Source: Spizellomyces punctatus DAOM BR117 (Eukaryota > Chytridiomycota > Chytridiomycetes > Spizellomycetales > Spizellomycetaceae). Taken from it: 64,000 nt of DNA. Each line of letters starts with the position of its first letter. Positions within the stretch are counted from its first letter, which is position 1. The DNA is taken from contig NW_015971551.1 of NCBI RefSeq assembly GCF_000182565.1, positions 27,638-91,637 of the forward strand, written 5' to 3'. The translations under genes were made by a program, and so were the position numbers. Shown one piece after another: positions 31,864 to 40,554 of this stretch. The notes below the pieces were generated by a model. That model saw nothing but the letters and a program-made list of their open reading frames with translations, did not search any database and had not been told where the DNA came from.

Positions 31864-32318
31864 NNNNNNNNNNNNNNNNNNNNNNNNNNNNNNNNNNNNN
31901 NNNNNNNNNNNNNNNNNNNNNNNNNNNNNNNNNNNNNNNNNNNNNNNNNNNNNNNNNNNNNNNNNNNNNNNNNNNNNNNNNNNNNNNNNNNNNNNNNNNN
32001 NNNNNNNNNNNNNNNNNNNNNNNNNNNNNNNNNNNNNNNNNNNNNNNNNNNNNNNNNNNNNNNNNNNNNNNNNNNNNNNNNNNNNNNNNNNNNNNNNNNN
32101 NNNNNNNNNNNNNNNNNNNNNNNNNNNNNNNNNNNNNNNNNNNNNNNNNNNNNNNNNNNNNNNNNNNNNNNNNNNNNNNNNNNNNNNNNNNNNNNNNNNN
32201 NNNNNNNNNNNNNNNNNNNNNNNNNNNNNNNNNNNNNNNNNNNNNNNNNNNNNNNNNNNNNNNNNNNNNNNNNNNNNNNNNNNNNNNNNNNNNNNNNNNN
32301 NNNNNNNNNNNNNNNNNN
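31864..32318. other. Sequencing gap (455 N)
   Basis: There are no bases here. The 55 bases before it resemble the start of the small gene that follows the fiber in element A (35169-35483), so a homologous gene of about 105 codons could lie wholly or partly in the gap. Confidence 0.95.
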
Positions 32319-32407
32319 ATACAAACCATAATGGCTTCATAAATTATTCGTCTATAGCATTTTTCAGAAATCGAAAGCATCTTATCACCATAAACCTGAA
32401 AACCCTA

Positions 32408-32560
32408 ATGCCTGTCATCAAGGATCCTACGCTAGATAAAAGGGCGATCTGCAAATGCATATTGCAGCATCAGGAAACTCTATTGGACATGGATGACCAC
32501 ATTATGAATGTGGGGAAAGAATATGCTCAGTTGAAGAATATTGCTTCTAAAGGTACTTAA
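32408..32560 (+). CDS. Possible 50-residue protein
   Basis: The short frame begins MPVIKDPTLDKRAICKCILQ and has an acidic helix afterwards. It lies between the gap and the ZZ-finger gene. No family is recognised, and it could be chance or the end of a gene hidden by the gap. Confidence 0.3.
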   Translation: MPVIKDPTLDKRAICKCILQHQETLLDMDDHIMNVGKEYAQLKNIASKGT

Positions 32561-32586
32561 AACGCACGCTGAATAATCTTCCACTC

Positions 32587-32967
32587 ATGATAATAAAAAT
32601 GCGCATTTCGATGCGTTGCGATACTTGTACAGGCTTTAGAGAATATCAACTCTGCATATGTCTGAAATGCGCTGTGTATTCCTGCTATGAATGTTTGGAT
32701 AAACTAAAAAACTATTCGCATGGTCGAAATCATGCTATCGTTCATCATGATTGTCAACAGTACATATCTACCGCTTTCGCCGCTCGCCGTGCCGGCATCC
32801 CTGCCGGGATTGGACGCTCCGCGCCCGGCATGCATGAAGAAAGAAAACGAAAGCCCAGGGCTACATGTAAAAAAGTAGCATCAAAAGCGGCGGAAGATGC
32901 CAGGCGCGGAGCGGCCAATCCCGGCTGGTATGCCTTGAAGGTAATGTTGAGATGGGATGAGTTCTGA
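32587..32967 (+). CDS. ZZ-type zinc-finger protein overlapping the right TIR
   Basis: Of 126 residues, about 10-60 carry paired cysteines and histidines: CDTC, then CLKC, CYEC and a terminal SHGRNHAIVHH. The spacing is that of a ZZ/B-box-like zinc finger (C-x2-C ... C-x2-C-x4-C-x2-C ... H ... H), usually a protein- or ubiquitin-interaction module. The downstream half is translated GC-rich hairpin repeat (AGIPAGIGRSAPGM) plus a basic patch, and the last 16 codons lie inside the right inverted repeat. It may be a host-interaction gene. The C-terminal part looks like an accidental fusion to repeat DNA. Confidence 0.5.
   Translation: MIIKMRISMRCDTCTGFREYQLCICLKCAVYSCYECLDKLKNYSHGRNHAIVHHDCQQYISTAFAARRAGIPAGIGRSAPGMHEERKRKPRATCKKVASKAAEDARRGAANPGWYALKVMLRWDEF
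32788..32833. repeat. GC-rich hairpin repeat unit 4 (inside the ZZ-finger gene)
   Basis: GCCGGCATCCCTGCCGGGAT followed by TGGACGCTCCGCGCCCGGC is the inverted form of the unit at 24624. A further unit at 32898-32934 straddles the inner boundary of the right TIR. Confidence 0.7.
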
Positions 32968-33212
32968 CGCCTGAGTTGCCTACATGAAATATGCAACCAG
33001 TTTTTCAGCAGGAAACCAACGAGGCCATTTAAACAGATGCATATTTCTATTTAGTTCTATCTTTTTCATCAATTGAACCAAATTTATACAGCTTTTTCCC
33101 AAAAATCATGGAGTGTATTTTGTGTCCCCCCTCTTTTCTCATAAAAATGCTATGTAGGGAGAACATGTAGCAAGAGCTTCCGTTCTTCGCCGTTCTGTGA
33201 CCACTTGCAGCA
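32918..33212 (-). repeat. Right terminal inverted repeat of element B
   Basis: This is the reverse complement of 18028-18322 with two CpG transitions between the copies. It ends GCAGCA directly before CACGCG. Confidence 0.97.
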
Positions 33213-33218
33213 CACGCG
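33213..33218. repeat. Target-site duplication of element B, right copy (CACGCG)
   Basis: It is identical to 18022-18027. Removing the element and this copy restores the gypsy pol frame exactly. Confidence 0.95.
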
Positions 33219-33440
33219 GAGTACCATTTCCGCGCGACAAACCTGAAAAGGGCCACGGAGACCTTTACGGCCCTCTACATAACCAGAACTGGCCCCGACG
33301 TGACCCCGGGTACCATCGTTCATACCGCAACAGATCAAATCTGGTTTTGTTGCAACGTCGGTGGCCGTGCCAGTATCATCTGGGTCGTGAACCAAGATGC
33401 AGATGAAGCGGACCCCACAGATCCGGTACCGACCTGGTAA
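33219..33440 (+). CDS. C-terminal end of the gypsy polyprotein (3' part)
   Basis: When element B and one CACGCG copy are removed, the integrase-chromodomain frame that stops at 18027 continues here for 73 codons to TAA 33438-33440. The segment includes TALYITRTGPDVTPGT and ends near PTDPVPTW. No known domain is recognised. Together with 17086-18027 it forms an unusual tail of nearly 390 residues after the chromodomain. Confidence 0.85.
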   Translation, partial: EYHFRATNLKRATETFTALYITRTGPDVTPGTIVHTATDQIWFCCNVGGRASIIWVVNQDADEADPTDPVPTW

Positions 33441-33486
33441 TTGACGTCCCAACACCCCCGCTCGGAGCGCCGGTGCGTTGGCTCTT

Positions 33487-33497
33487 CAAAGGGGGGA
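33487..33497 (+). other. Polypurine tract before the 3' LTR
   Basis: AAAGGGGGGA lies immediately before the LTR TG, the expected plus-strand priming site of an LTR retrotransposon. Confidence 0.85.
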
Positions 33498-34097
33498 TGT
33501 AACGATGAGGACATCTTCGAGAGATCGCGAGTAAGCCCAAATCGGACGCGGGAAGCACGAATCGCGTGACCAACTCCACCAATTGAGTTACCGCGACCGA
33601 AAAAACCGGTTCGGAGAATGGCAATTGGCGCATTAGATTTCAGCGTGCCTCGTACAACCTGTGGAGGCCCGAGCCAGTGCGGAAAAGGAAGAGATCGGTA
33701 CTGCCACCAATAAATCAGTTGCGGTGCAGCAACACCCATTAGTTTAGTTTAGTTTAACAGTTTATCCAAGAATCTTGTATAAAAAGGATGTATTCAATAA
33801 AATAAGTCGGGGGCAGAAGCCGTAGCGACACAAAATCCCCATAACTCGCTTCTCAACTCCAATCTTAGGTTAACAGGAACCTAACAGAGCGCTTCAACGG
33901 CCTGATCACCTGTACCGAAGCCTCTAAATCCTGCTCGGTTCACAACTAACCGACTCTCCTTGCCTCTCGCCCCCAAGTCGCTACCGACGCCCAAAGAAAG
34001 GATTCGGAGACTATGATTCCTAGTACGGCCACCCACATAACCTGCTAGGAGACCCAAGTCGTCTTTACCGTAGTCTACCAACAAAAAATCCGCTACA
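33498..34097 (+). repeat. 3' LTR of the gypsy element
   Basis: This 600-bp copy aligns gap-free with 10016-10615. Of ten differences, six carry the TG/CA form here and four carry it in the 5' LTR; all are at CpG positions. It is followed by TCCT (34098-34101), the target duplication. Confidence 0.97.
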
Positions 34098-35115
34098 TCC
34101 TCCACGGGCGGTTATTTCAAGTTGAGAAGCGACACTCCCTCTACGAAAGGTGACTACACTATCTCCTACAACAACTCCGGAGACACCCTTCATGTCCACC
34201 TCGCCGGCTCATCTGATAGTGTAGACCAATGTCATTATGAATTCGGTCATTATTCCAGTGATATCTTTGGAACATGGAATAGCCGATTCTCTGTCAACAC
34301 ATACAATGGAGACCTCATCTCGTCCAGTAATCTAACTATTGGTTCGCCACTTAATGGGTTATGGGCTATTATTCTTAAAAATCTCGACCCAGGGACCAAC
34401 GCTTGCTCTATTCAGTACTTCCAGAATGCTATTGGTTCTGCTGTTATGTTTCTAAATGGAAACAATAGGAGCGTTGATGGAGGCGCATCGACATTTACGG
34501 TGAGGAATGATGCAGGTTCAGTGCAACTGCAAGCGCAGGGAGCAAAGGGTTATCGCATCGTTGACAGGAAATGTCATTGTTGAAATCACCACTCCAGCTT
34601 TATCGAGTACAACTGGTGCATTGGTGGTGTATGGAGGTGTTGCTGTTGGAGCCCATGTAGTGGCAGGAGGGAATCTTTATAGCAATGGCCCAGTTTACTC
34701 GAATGGTCAGGTTTGTGCTACTCAACCATGGGTTGCCAGTCAAACATTTCTTAGAAATGTTCAAGTTTTCAAACTTTTGACTAAAGACATGTGGCAATCC
34801 AACAATGCCTCGAAGGTCTTCTATGTTTCAACACCTGGCAAGGTACTTATGGAGTGGATGCTCAACCTCCATGGCACAGCAAACTCAAATGGTACATTGT
34901 CAATATTTCTCGGCCAAAGCGCTGGGTCGATGCCTCTCGTGTACTCGAGCGACTTTAACTTTAATTCGGGGGTCAATCGTACAATCACTGCAGCCTTCAT
35001 TGTTACAGGGATGGCCAATAACGTTGCCTACTTCACAAATTTTAGTATCAGTCAGGCTGCTCCTGATACCACCACAGATGTTACCCTTATTAAAATCACT
35101 GAACTCGGACAATAG
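34098..35115 (+). pseudogene. Fiber-like protein of element A, 3' part
   Basis: The frame interrupted at 10015 resumes here in phase (STGGYFKLRSDTPSTK) and parallels the element B fiber to its end. Around 34550 about five bases are missing relative to element B, shifting the frame; the remainder is read in another frame to TAG 35113-35115 with the same head domain (FLRNVQVFKLLTKDMW ... KITELGQ). The gene is therefore doubly broken, by the gypsy insertion and by this frameshift. Confidence 0.85.
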
Positions 35116-35168
35116 ATTACACGCACTATTGCTATTATTAAAAATTGAGGAAGCTATACAAAGATAGA

Positions 35169-35483
35169 ATGCAATGTGTGGACGTTCTAGGTCATTCAGT
35201 CTTCAATATCAAAGACGCCGTGAAGGGTGACATCGATAACTTCTGGAGATATTGTCAAGGTATGCTGACAGGAGATAAAAAATGTATCATATTGTATCTT
35301 CCGAAAACAGACCAGAACGAACACATCTTCAAAGATATTATGTCAATCATTCACTTGAAGAAACTGGATGAAATCTGTTTTCGAAATTCTGGCTACTTGG
35401 CCATTCTGCAGGATTGTGTTCTCTTAGGACACAATCATAATGAAAGGCTCTTTGTTCTAGAAATGCAGATGGAAAGTGCATGA
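35169..35483 (+). CDS. Hypothetical small protein of element A
   Basis: From ATG 35169 the product is 104 residues (MQCVDVLGHSVFNIKDAV...), with a mixed alpha/beta look, including IILYLPKTDQNEH and LDEICFRNSGYLAILQD. No family is recognised. It follows the fiber gene by 53 bases, as an apparent counterpart would in element B before the N gap. It is the last gene assignable to element A; no terminal inverted repeat like that of B is found beyond it. Confidence 0.5.
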   Translation: MQCVDVLGHSVFNIKDAVKGDIDNFWRYCQGMLTGDKKCIILYLPKTDQNEHIFKDIMSIIHLKKLDEICFRNSGYLAILQDCVLLGHNHNERLFVLEMQMESA

Positions 35484-35675
35484 ACATGGCTTCCCTTTTT
35501 TTTCTCTATAAAAGATGGGGATGCAGATGGAGAACTGTATCCCCATTGGGTCATACAGTCCTTTCCTTTTCATGGCTTCTTTCATTGGACTGACCACAAA
35601 AAGAAACAAAAAAGAAACCACATGCATCTGAAACACAGATGCCAACACAGCTTTTCGACGATGAGGAGTAACGAA

Positions 35676-36325
35676 TCCCTCAAGCCCACCTAGCCAGTTT
35701 AACCCATTTTTTATAAGCTTTTTCATTTTCGATTTCAATTTACTTTTCTCAAAAAGTTTTTTCATTTTGATATTACACATATATCCTAAAAAAAGTGGAT
35801 AGATTGGCTAGGATACATAAGGAGAGAGAAAACACTTACATCTATGAAAATGTTTAATTCTAAACCACCTACATGAATGTAGACAAGAGAAGTCTAGCAG
35901 ATGAGAAAATAGGATAAACTAGGACACGAGAGGATGGCAGCTAATAAGACTTGGTCCATGCAGGATGGCAGTTTTGCACCTACATACCCATTGTTCACAT
36001 TTAGGAAAAAGGCACATTCAAACAGATAAGAGTAACCAGGCTTTTTCCTTATGAAACCACTGTTGTCAAAAAAATAGGCCTAGCTTGTCCTATTTTTTTG
36101 TCTGCTAGACTCCTTTTGTCTACATTCATGTAGGGAGTAAAGAAACACATTTATATATATATGGAAGAAAAAAACACTCCATATATATTCTAGCCACTCT
36201 AACCACTAATTTAGGGGTAATGTGTAATATCAAATGAAAAAAACATTTTGAAAAAAGTAAAATTGAAATTGAAAATGAAGAAGCTTGTAAAAACAGTGTT
36301 AAAATGGCTAGGTGGGCTTGAGGGA
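35676..36325. mobile_element. Fold-back / MITE-like element, about 650 bp
   Basis: The outer arms of about 110 bp (35676-35785 and 36216-36325, beginning TCCCTCAAGCCCACCTAGCC and ending with its complement) pair with some mismatches. Inner arms pair again (35868-35924 with 36080-36135, CTACATGAATGTAGACAA type). The whole unit could fold into one long hairpin. No coding capacity for a transposase is visible and no clear target duplication was found, so the superfamily is unknown. Confidence 0.7.
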
Positions 36326-36396
36326 AGATGGCATCCCACTTTGTCAATGAGAGATTGAACATGTTATATTGATAGGATGAGAGAACATCTATTGAA

Positions 36397-36417
36397 CCAT
36401 TTTATCGATAAGATGGG
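36397..36417. repeat. Near copy of the ATCGAT-centred palindrome
   Basis: It matches the 22-bp palindrome at 4631-4652 except for one C to T change and one missing outer base. It lies 15 bases before a TATAAAAG-like box. Confidence 0.6.
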
Positions 36418-36521
36418 AGAGTTCCTTTTCCATTTATAAAAGAGGGTCGCCAGTCTCCCCCCAGTCCCTCCCCAGCTCGAAGCCTTCTTTTCAAAAATGA
36501 TTCCATATACAACAATTAACA

Positions 36522-36725
36522 ATGGACTATGCAAATGATTGTGTGCTGGTGCCGAGATGGATATTGGAATGGTTGCTTTCAGGGAACAATGGACACCAAA
36601 GTCTAGAGCAAATCTGCATGGATTGTGGAAGGAGGTTTCAATTGCGAAGAATTGGACAGAAAGGATACAAGTTTCGATGCTATCCTTGTTGGAAGAGATA
36701 TGTGGAGAGACGAGTCCACAGATGA
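36522..36725 (+). CDS. Small zinc-ribbon-like protein, hypothetical
   Basis: The 67 residues contain CMDCGRRFQ and FRCYPCWKRY, two C-x2-C pairs 18 residues apart, resembling a zinc ribbon. A TTTATAAAAG box lies about 85 bases upstream. No family is recognised. It sits in repeat-rich DNA between the fold-back element and the tandem repeats and may belong to a mobile element. Confidence 0.4.
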   Translation: MDYANDCVLVPRWILEWLLSGNNGHQSLEQICMDCGRRFQLRRIGQKGYKFRCYPCWKRYVERRVHR

Positions 36726-36930
36726 GTCCACAAGCTATGATGTCGAAGGCTGAGAGATGGAGTCCCAAGATGAAGTGATATCATGGAGTCTTGAGAAGAA
36801 GCAAATGTCAAGTTAGAACCAGTGTTGACTTTGAATTAGGTGGAGTTTGGACACGTGAAATATTAGATGCATAAAATTTTATGTGTAAGTGCACTATACT
36901 GCATATCATCCCTTCATCAATAGTCCCGGA

Positions 36931-37040
36931 CTTGGACAAACACCTTGGATGACTCGAAACACTTTGAAACACTCCAATGCATTGGGCAAACACCTTGGAA
37001 GACTCAAAACACTTTGAAACACTCCAATGCATTGGCAAAA
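36931..37040. repeat. 50-bp direct repeat, about two copies
   Basis: CACCTTGGA-GACTC followed by AACACTTTGAAACACTCCAA recurs with a 50-base period (36941 and 36991), directly before the 27-bp repeat array. Confidence 0.8.
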
Positions 37041-37047
37041 CACTTCT

Positions 37048-37278
37048 GTACTATGGGTTTTGCAACATACCTCCGTACTATGGGTTTTGCAACATACCTC
37101 CATACTATGGGTTTTGCAACATACCTCCATACTATGGGTTTTGCAACATACCTCCATACTATGGGTTTTGCAACATACCTCTGTACTATGGGTTTTGCGA
37201 CATACCTCCGTACTATGGGTTTTGCAACATACCTCTGTACTATGGGTTTTGCGACATACCTCCATACTATGGGTTTTG
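37048..37278. repeat. 27-bp tandem repeat, eight full copies and one partial
   Basis: The unit has the form GTACTATGGGTTTTGCAACA followed by TACCTCC, with starts at 37048, 37075, 37102 and so on to 37264. Units differ by one or two bases, mainly at CG/TG/CA positions. Several frames are open across it only because 27 is a multiple of three; no gene is claimed. Confidence 0.95.
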
Positions 37279-37303
37279 GTACAGCGATGTTGACTATGGG
37301 CAC

Positions 37304-37351
37304 TGTGGTAGTGCATGCCTGTGGTATATACCACAGGCATGCACTACCACA
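37304..37351. repeat. 48-bp perfect palindrome
   Basis: TGTGGTAGTGCATGCCTGTG leads to a TATATA centre and is followed by the exact reverse complement. It lies at the truncated end of the gypsy fragment, suggesting a fold-back repair event at the break. Confidence 0.9.
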
Positions 37352-40342
37352 TCATTGGCTAGGATGATGAGAGGTTTCCTGTATGCAATGACTCGGAAAT
37401 AGGTGCAGAAAGTCGGGTATTCTCCTCTGTGGCCTCTGAGGGAAGTTTCGAGGCATACTGTCTTGGTAGATGAGATACATCCACCAATGCCATTGAAAGC
37501 CATCATTTCCGCATCCTGCAAATTGGTTTCAGAGAACAGAAGGCCCTGGTACATGTCGGAAACCAGAGACTTGCAGGCTCCTGTGTCTAGTACCACAGGT
37601 GCCCAGAGCTGAGCGATGATGCCTAGCGTCCAGCAAGGCTGTGTTTGGGTCTTGGTCTCGCTTTTGAGTACATTGCCTAAATCTACTGAGTAGAAGGCAT
37701 TGATGGAAGGCACCGCGACCTCGAAATGGGGCACGATGTCGTTAATTGTTGCTTCCATAGCCTTGATCACACTCTCAAAGTGCTCTCTAGATTTGTCATT
37801 TTGTGGTTTTGTTGTTTTATTCTGGCGAGCAACTTGTTCAATAGCCAGCATGACTATATGCATCCGTTCGCTCTCTTTGTGTCTTTGGAGATGTGGATGG
37901 TCTTTAATGTGCAGAAATTTGGGGTTTCCGCAATGATAATAATAGTCTGAGTGAACGATATTGCCTGTCAGGAGAAATGCCACCAGTTGCAGGTTGGCAT
38001 AAGAATCAAAGATAACAGGATCTTCAGAGCTCCACATCAAGAATTTCTCATGCTCATCAAGCCTTATCCAGGCAAGGAGGATCAAACGAGGGGTACCATC
38101 TTCTCGGACCTTTCGCAGGATTTGATCCTTGTCAGCTTCAGCTGTGGCAGTGATGTAGAGGTGGTGGGAACTCCATGCGACTGTGTAGGGGTTGTTCCCG
38201 AGGTGCCCGGTGCCTTGCTTTGGTTCTTTGGCGAAGAAGCTGAGTGTGCGGGGGTTGTTGCCCATCATCAGAGCCACTTGCGGGGTGCCCCAGATGATGG
38301 CTATGTTGTCCCAGACTCGGTCCCAGCCCTGCGTGGGTGTGCAGGGGTCCTCTTCCTTAGTCTCCATGACCTCAGAAAGAGGTGCAGTCATCAAAATTGT
38401 TGATTCCGAGTGCTTGGGTGAATGAAAGAATCCAATGGTGTGGAATCCTTGATTAGCGGCGGCTGTCCTTTCCAGTTCCGAAGCTGAAAAAAGAGTCTTG
38501 GTGGTAGTGGATGTCAAGTCCAGCTCCACTATGTAAGACTTCTTGGACTCCTGTTTGGGTTTCCAACCTGCGGGCATGGGTGCTCCATATGGTCCTTTCT
38601 TTCCATCTTCAGGATCTTTTCGGTTCGGGTTCTGCCAGCAGAAAACATTCCAATGCCTTTTCTGACAGAATTTGCAGGGTGCCGGGGGTTCCTTGTTGGG
38701 GTCCGGAACCATCTTCTGAGGACCATTGCGACCCTTTTTGGGGTTTCCGGTTTTATGTTGAGCCATCTGCTTAGGGCCTCTGTCAGTTCTGGTCTTTTGT
38801 GACTTCTTCTGAGCTTCTGCAGCACCGCTGTAGCAGGGGTCTCATCTTCTGGTGTCATCAGAGCCGAAATAAAGGCGCAGGAAGTCTTTTAATTTGGTCA
38901 GGTTCATGACGTTACAGGATTTGACCATGATTTGGATGTCGCTGGGCAATTGTTCAACTATTAGGTCGAAATGCTGGTCAGCGGGACATTCTATGTTTGC
39001 CCGGTCGCCATAAGTGAGGCGCCGGAGATGAGTTTTGTGGTCGATGAATGCAAGAAAGCTGCGAAATTCTTTGGGGTTTGCATGACAGCGCACATATTCA
39101 GCTTTGCGCTTGGACTTGGTTAGGGGGTCTCAGAACTCTTGAAGCAGTTCTTCCTTCCACCTTTTCCAGGTCCACGAGCGAGTTTCCTGGGCTTCCAGAG
39201 TGTAAAACCAGGCATTGGCAGGGGTTTTCTCAGCTATCATGGCTGGTAGGAGCTGTACCATCCTGGCATCTGATGTTGCGCTAACATTTTGAAGAAGTTG
39301 GACTTTGTTAAGCCATTCTTCAACGTCTTGGTTTCTTTTGCCCATAAACTCAGGCACGTCCTTTGCTTTCAAGGAATTGACCTTGGTGTCACTGGCCCAC
39401 GGGGCCACTGGCACTTGGATTGGAGGCACTGCACCTGAAAAACTTGGTTTGGTATGCTCCCTGGGTGTGTCCGACATTTCCCACAGGGTTGTGGACCATT
39501 CTCTTGTAGCTCATGCTATGAGAGGTTGTTCAGGCAGCAGGTGATGTGCTAGGGCTTCTAAGGCTCGTGCAAGGCACTCATCTGCCGCTGTCTGACATTT
39601 GGAAAGCCTATGAAGCTGTTCCATAAGATTTTGAGTTGCCAACTGCATTGCAGCAGTCGAGCGGGCAATGTCTTCTTTTAATGCTGCCACTTCAGAGGCC
39701 ATCATGGCCAAGTTAGGGGCTTCTGGTTTGACGGAAGTGGTCCCTGAATGCCTTGGGCATGTTGCGGGAGGGACTTTGACGTCCTCTGCAGGACCCTGAC
39801 TATGAGTCTGGATCACAGGTGAGCGGCCTCACGTTGGTGAGTGTTTGACTGGCATCATTCTCAGTTTCATGAAGTTCTGTCTCCGAAACAAGAGAAAAAG
39901 TTTCCAAGTAGCTACCTGAGCAGATCTCAGTTTGCGCAAGAGTTTCAGTACAACCGAATAAGGTTTTCAGCTGAATTTGAGAGGGGAAGGTGGTTCATCA
40001 TGCTTCTCCACCATGTAATGGATTTTTTGTAGGTAGACTATGGTAAAGACAACTTGGGTCTCCTAGCAGGTTATGTGGGTGTCCATACTAGGAATCGTAG
40101 TCTCCGAATCCTTTCTTTGGGCATTGGTAGCGAATTGGGGGCGAGAGGCAAGGAGAGTCAGTTAGTTGTGAACCGAGCAGGATTTAGAGGCTTCAGTGCA
40201 GGTGATCAGGCTGTTGAAGCGCTCTGTTAGGTTCCTGGTAACCTAAGATTGGAGTTGAGAAGCTAGTTGTGGGGATTTAGTGTTGCTACGGCTTCTGCCT
40301 GCTGACTTATTTTATTGAATTTGTCTTTTTATACAAGAATAT
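37350..40342 (-). pseudogene. Truncated, CpG-depleted gypsy copy (part LTR, Gag, protease)
   Basis: Read on the minus strand from about 40342, it matches 10291 onward: the last 325 bases of the LTR, Gag, the zinc knuckle (CKFCQKRHWNVFC) and the protease (VVLDTGACKSLVSD), ending inside the region equivalent to 13277. RT, integrase and the other LTR are missing. The Gag frame is broken in several places (near 38840, 39130, 39510 and 39825). Almost every CG of the long copy appears here as TG or CA, so it is an older or more heavily methylated relic. Confidence 0.93.
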
Positions 40343-40554
40343 GCTACGGTAATGTCTACACTAGTTTCTGTAGCCTTCATTAGGGTGGCGGCATCCGATC
40401 TTCCCATCTCGGACCATTGCCATGATCGATCATGGCTGCATAATGTATCCTTCATGCTGCGCTGGTGTAGCCCAGAACCGAGCTTGATCTTAGGGGTTTC
40501 AAAGCTTAGGTTACAATTGCGGAAACCTCAATCATGGTCACCTGATGCCTTTGA

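Larger units (their letters stand above)
18028..33212. mobile_element. Element B: complete Polinton-like virus integrated in the gypsy element
   Basis: The 15,185-bp unit is bounded by 295-bp terminal inverted repeats starting TGCTGCAAGTGG and by the 6-bp duplication CACGCG. Gene content, left to right, is rve integrase (-), capsid candidate (-), packaging ATPase (-), penton-like protein (+), pVI-like protein (+), small protein (-), accessory protein (+), broken coiled-coil protein (+), giant fiber (+, frameshifted), a sequencing gap, a small ORF and a ZZ-finger ORF. No DNA polymerase, primase, helicase or cysteine protease can be read in any visible interval, so replication would depend on the host or a helper virus. 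The near-identity of the repeats suggests recent insertion. Confidence 0.93.
10016..34097 (+). mobile_element. Ty3/gypsy LTR retrotransposon (chromovirus), itself split by element B
   Basis: Two 600-bp LTRs (10016-10615 and 33498-34097) begin TG and end CA, and are flanked by the 4-bp duplication TCCT. Removing element B and one copy of its duplication gives an element of about 8.9 kb with Gag, protease, reverse transcriptase, RNase H, integrase and a chromodomain, in the Ty3/gypsy order. A candidate primer-binding site follows the 5' LTR and a polypurine tract precedes the 3' LTR. Two in-frame TGA codons interrupt the single long frame, and element B cuts the C-terminal region, so this copy cannot be autonomous now. 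Confidence 0.95.

Noticed and set aside
31745-32380. Open frames spanning the N gap
   Set aside because: They consist almost entirely of undetermined residues.
10016-34097. Reading the two LTRs as flanking one large 24-kb retroelement that captured viral genes
   Set aside because: The viral block has its own inverted repeats and a 6-bp duplication, and its removal restores the pol frame, so it is a separate insertion.
1-35483. Bacterial prophage interpretation of the tail-fiber-like genes
   Set aside because: Surrounding genes have eukaryotic introns and domains, and the capsid, ATPase and integrase set with TIRs is of the Polinton type.
36906-37280. CRISPR-like array
   Set aside because: The 27-bp units are contiguous with no unique spacers; this is a plain tandem repeat.
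36906-37402. Long open frames across the 27-bp repeat array on both strands
   Set aside because: They are open in many frames because the period is a multiple of three and the unit lacks stops; composition is pure repeat.
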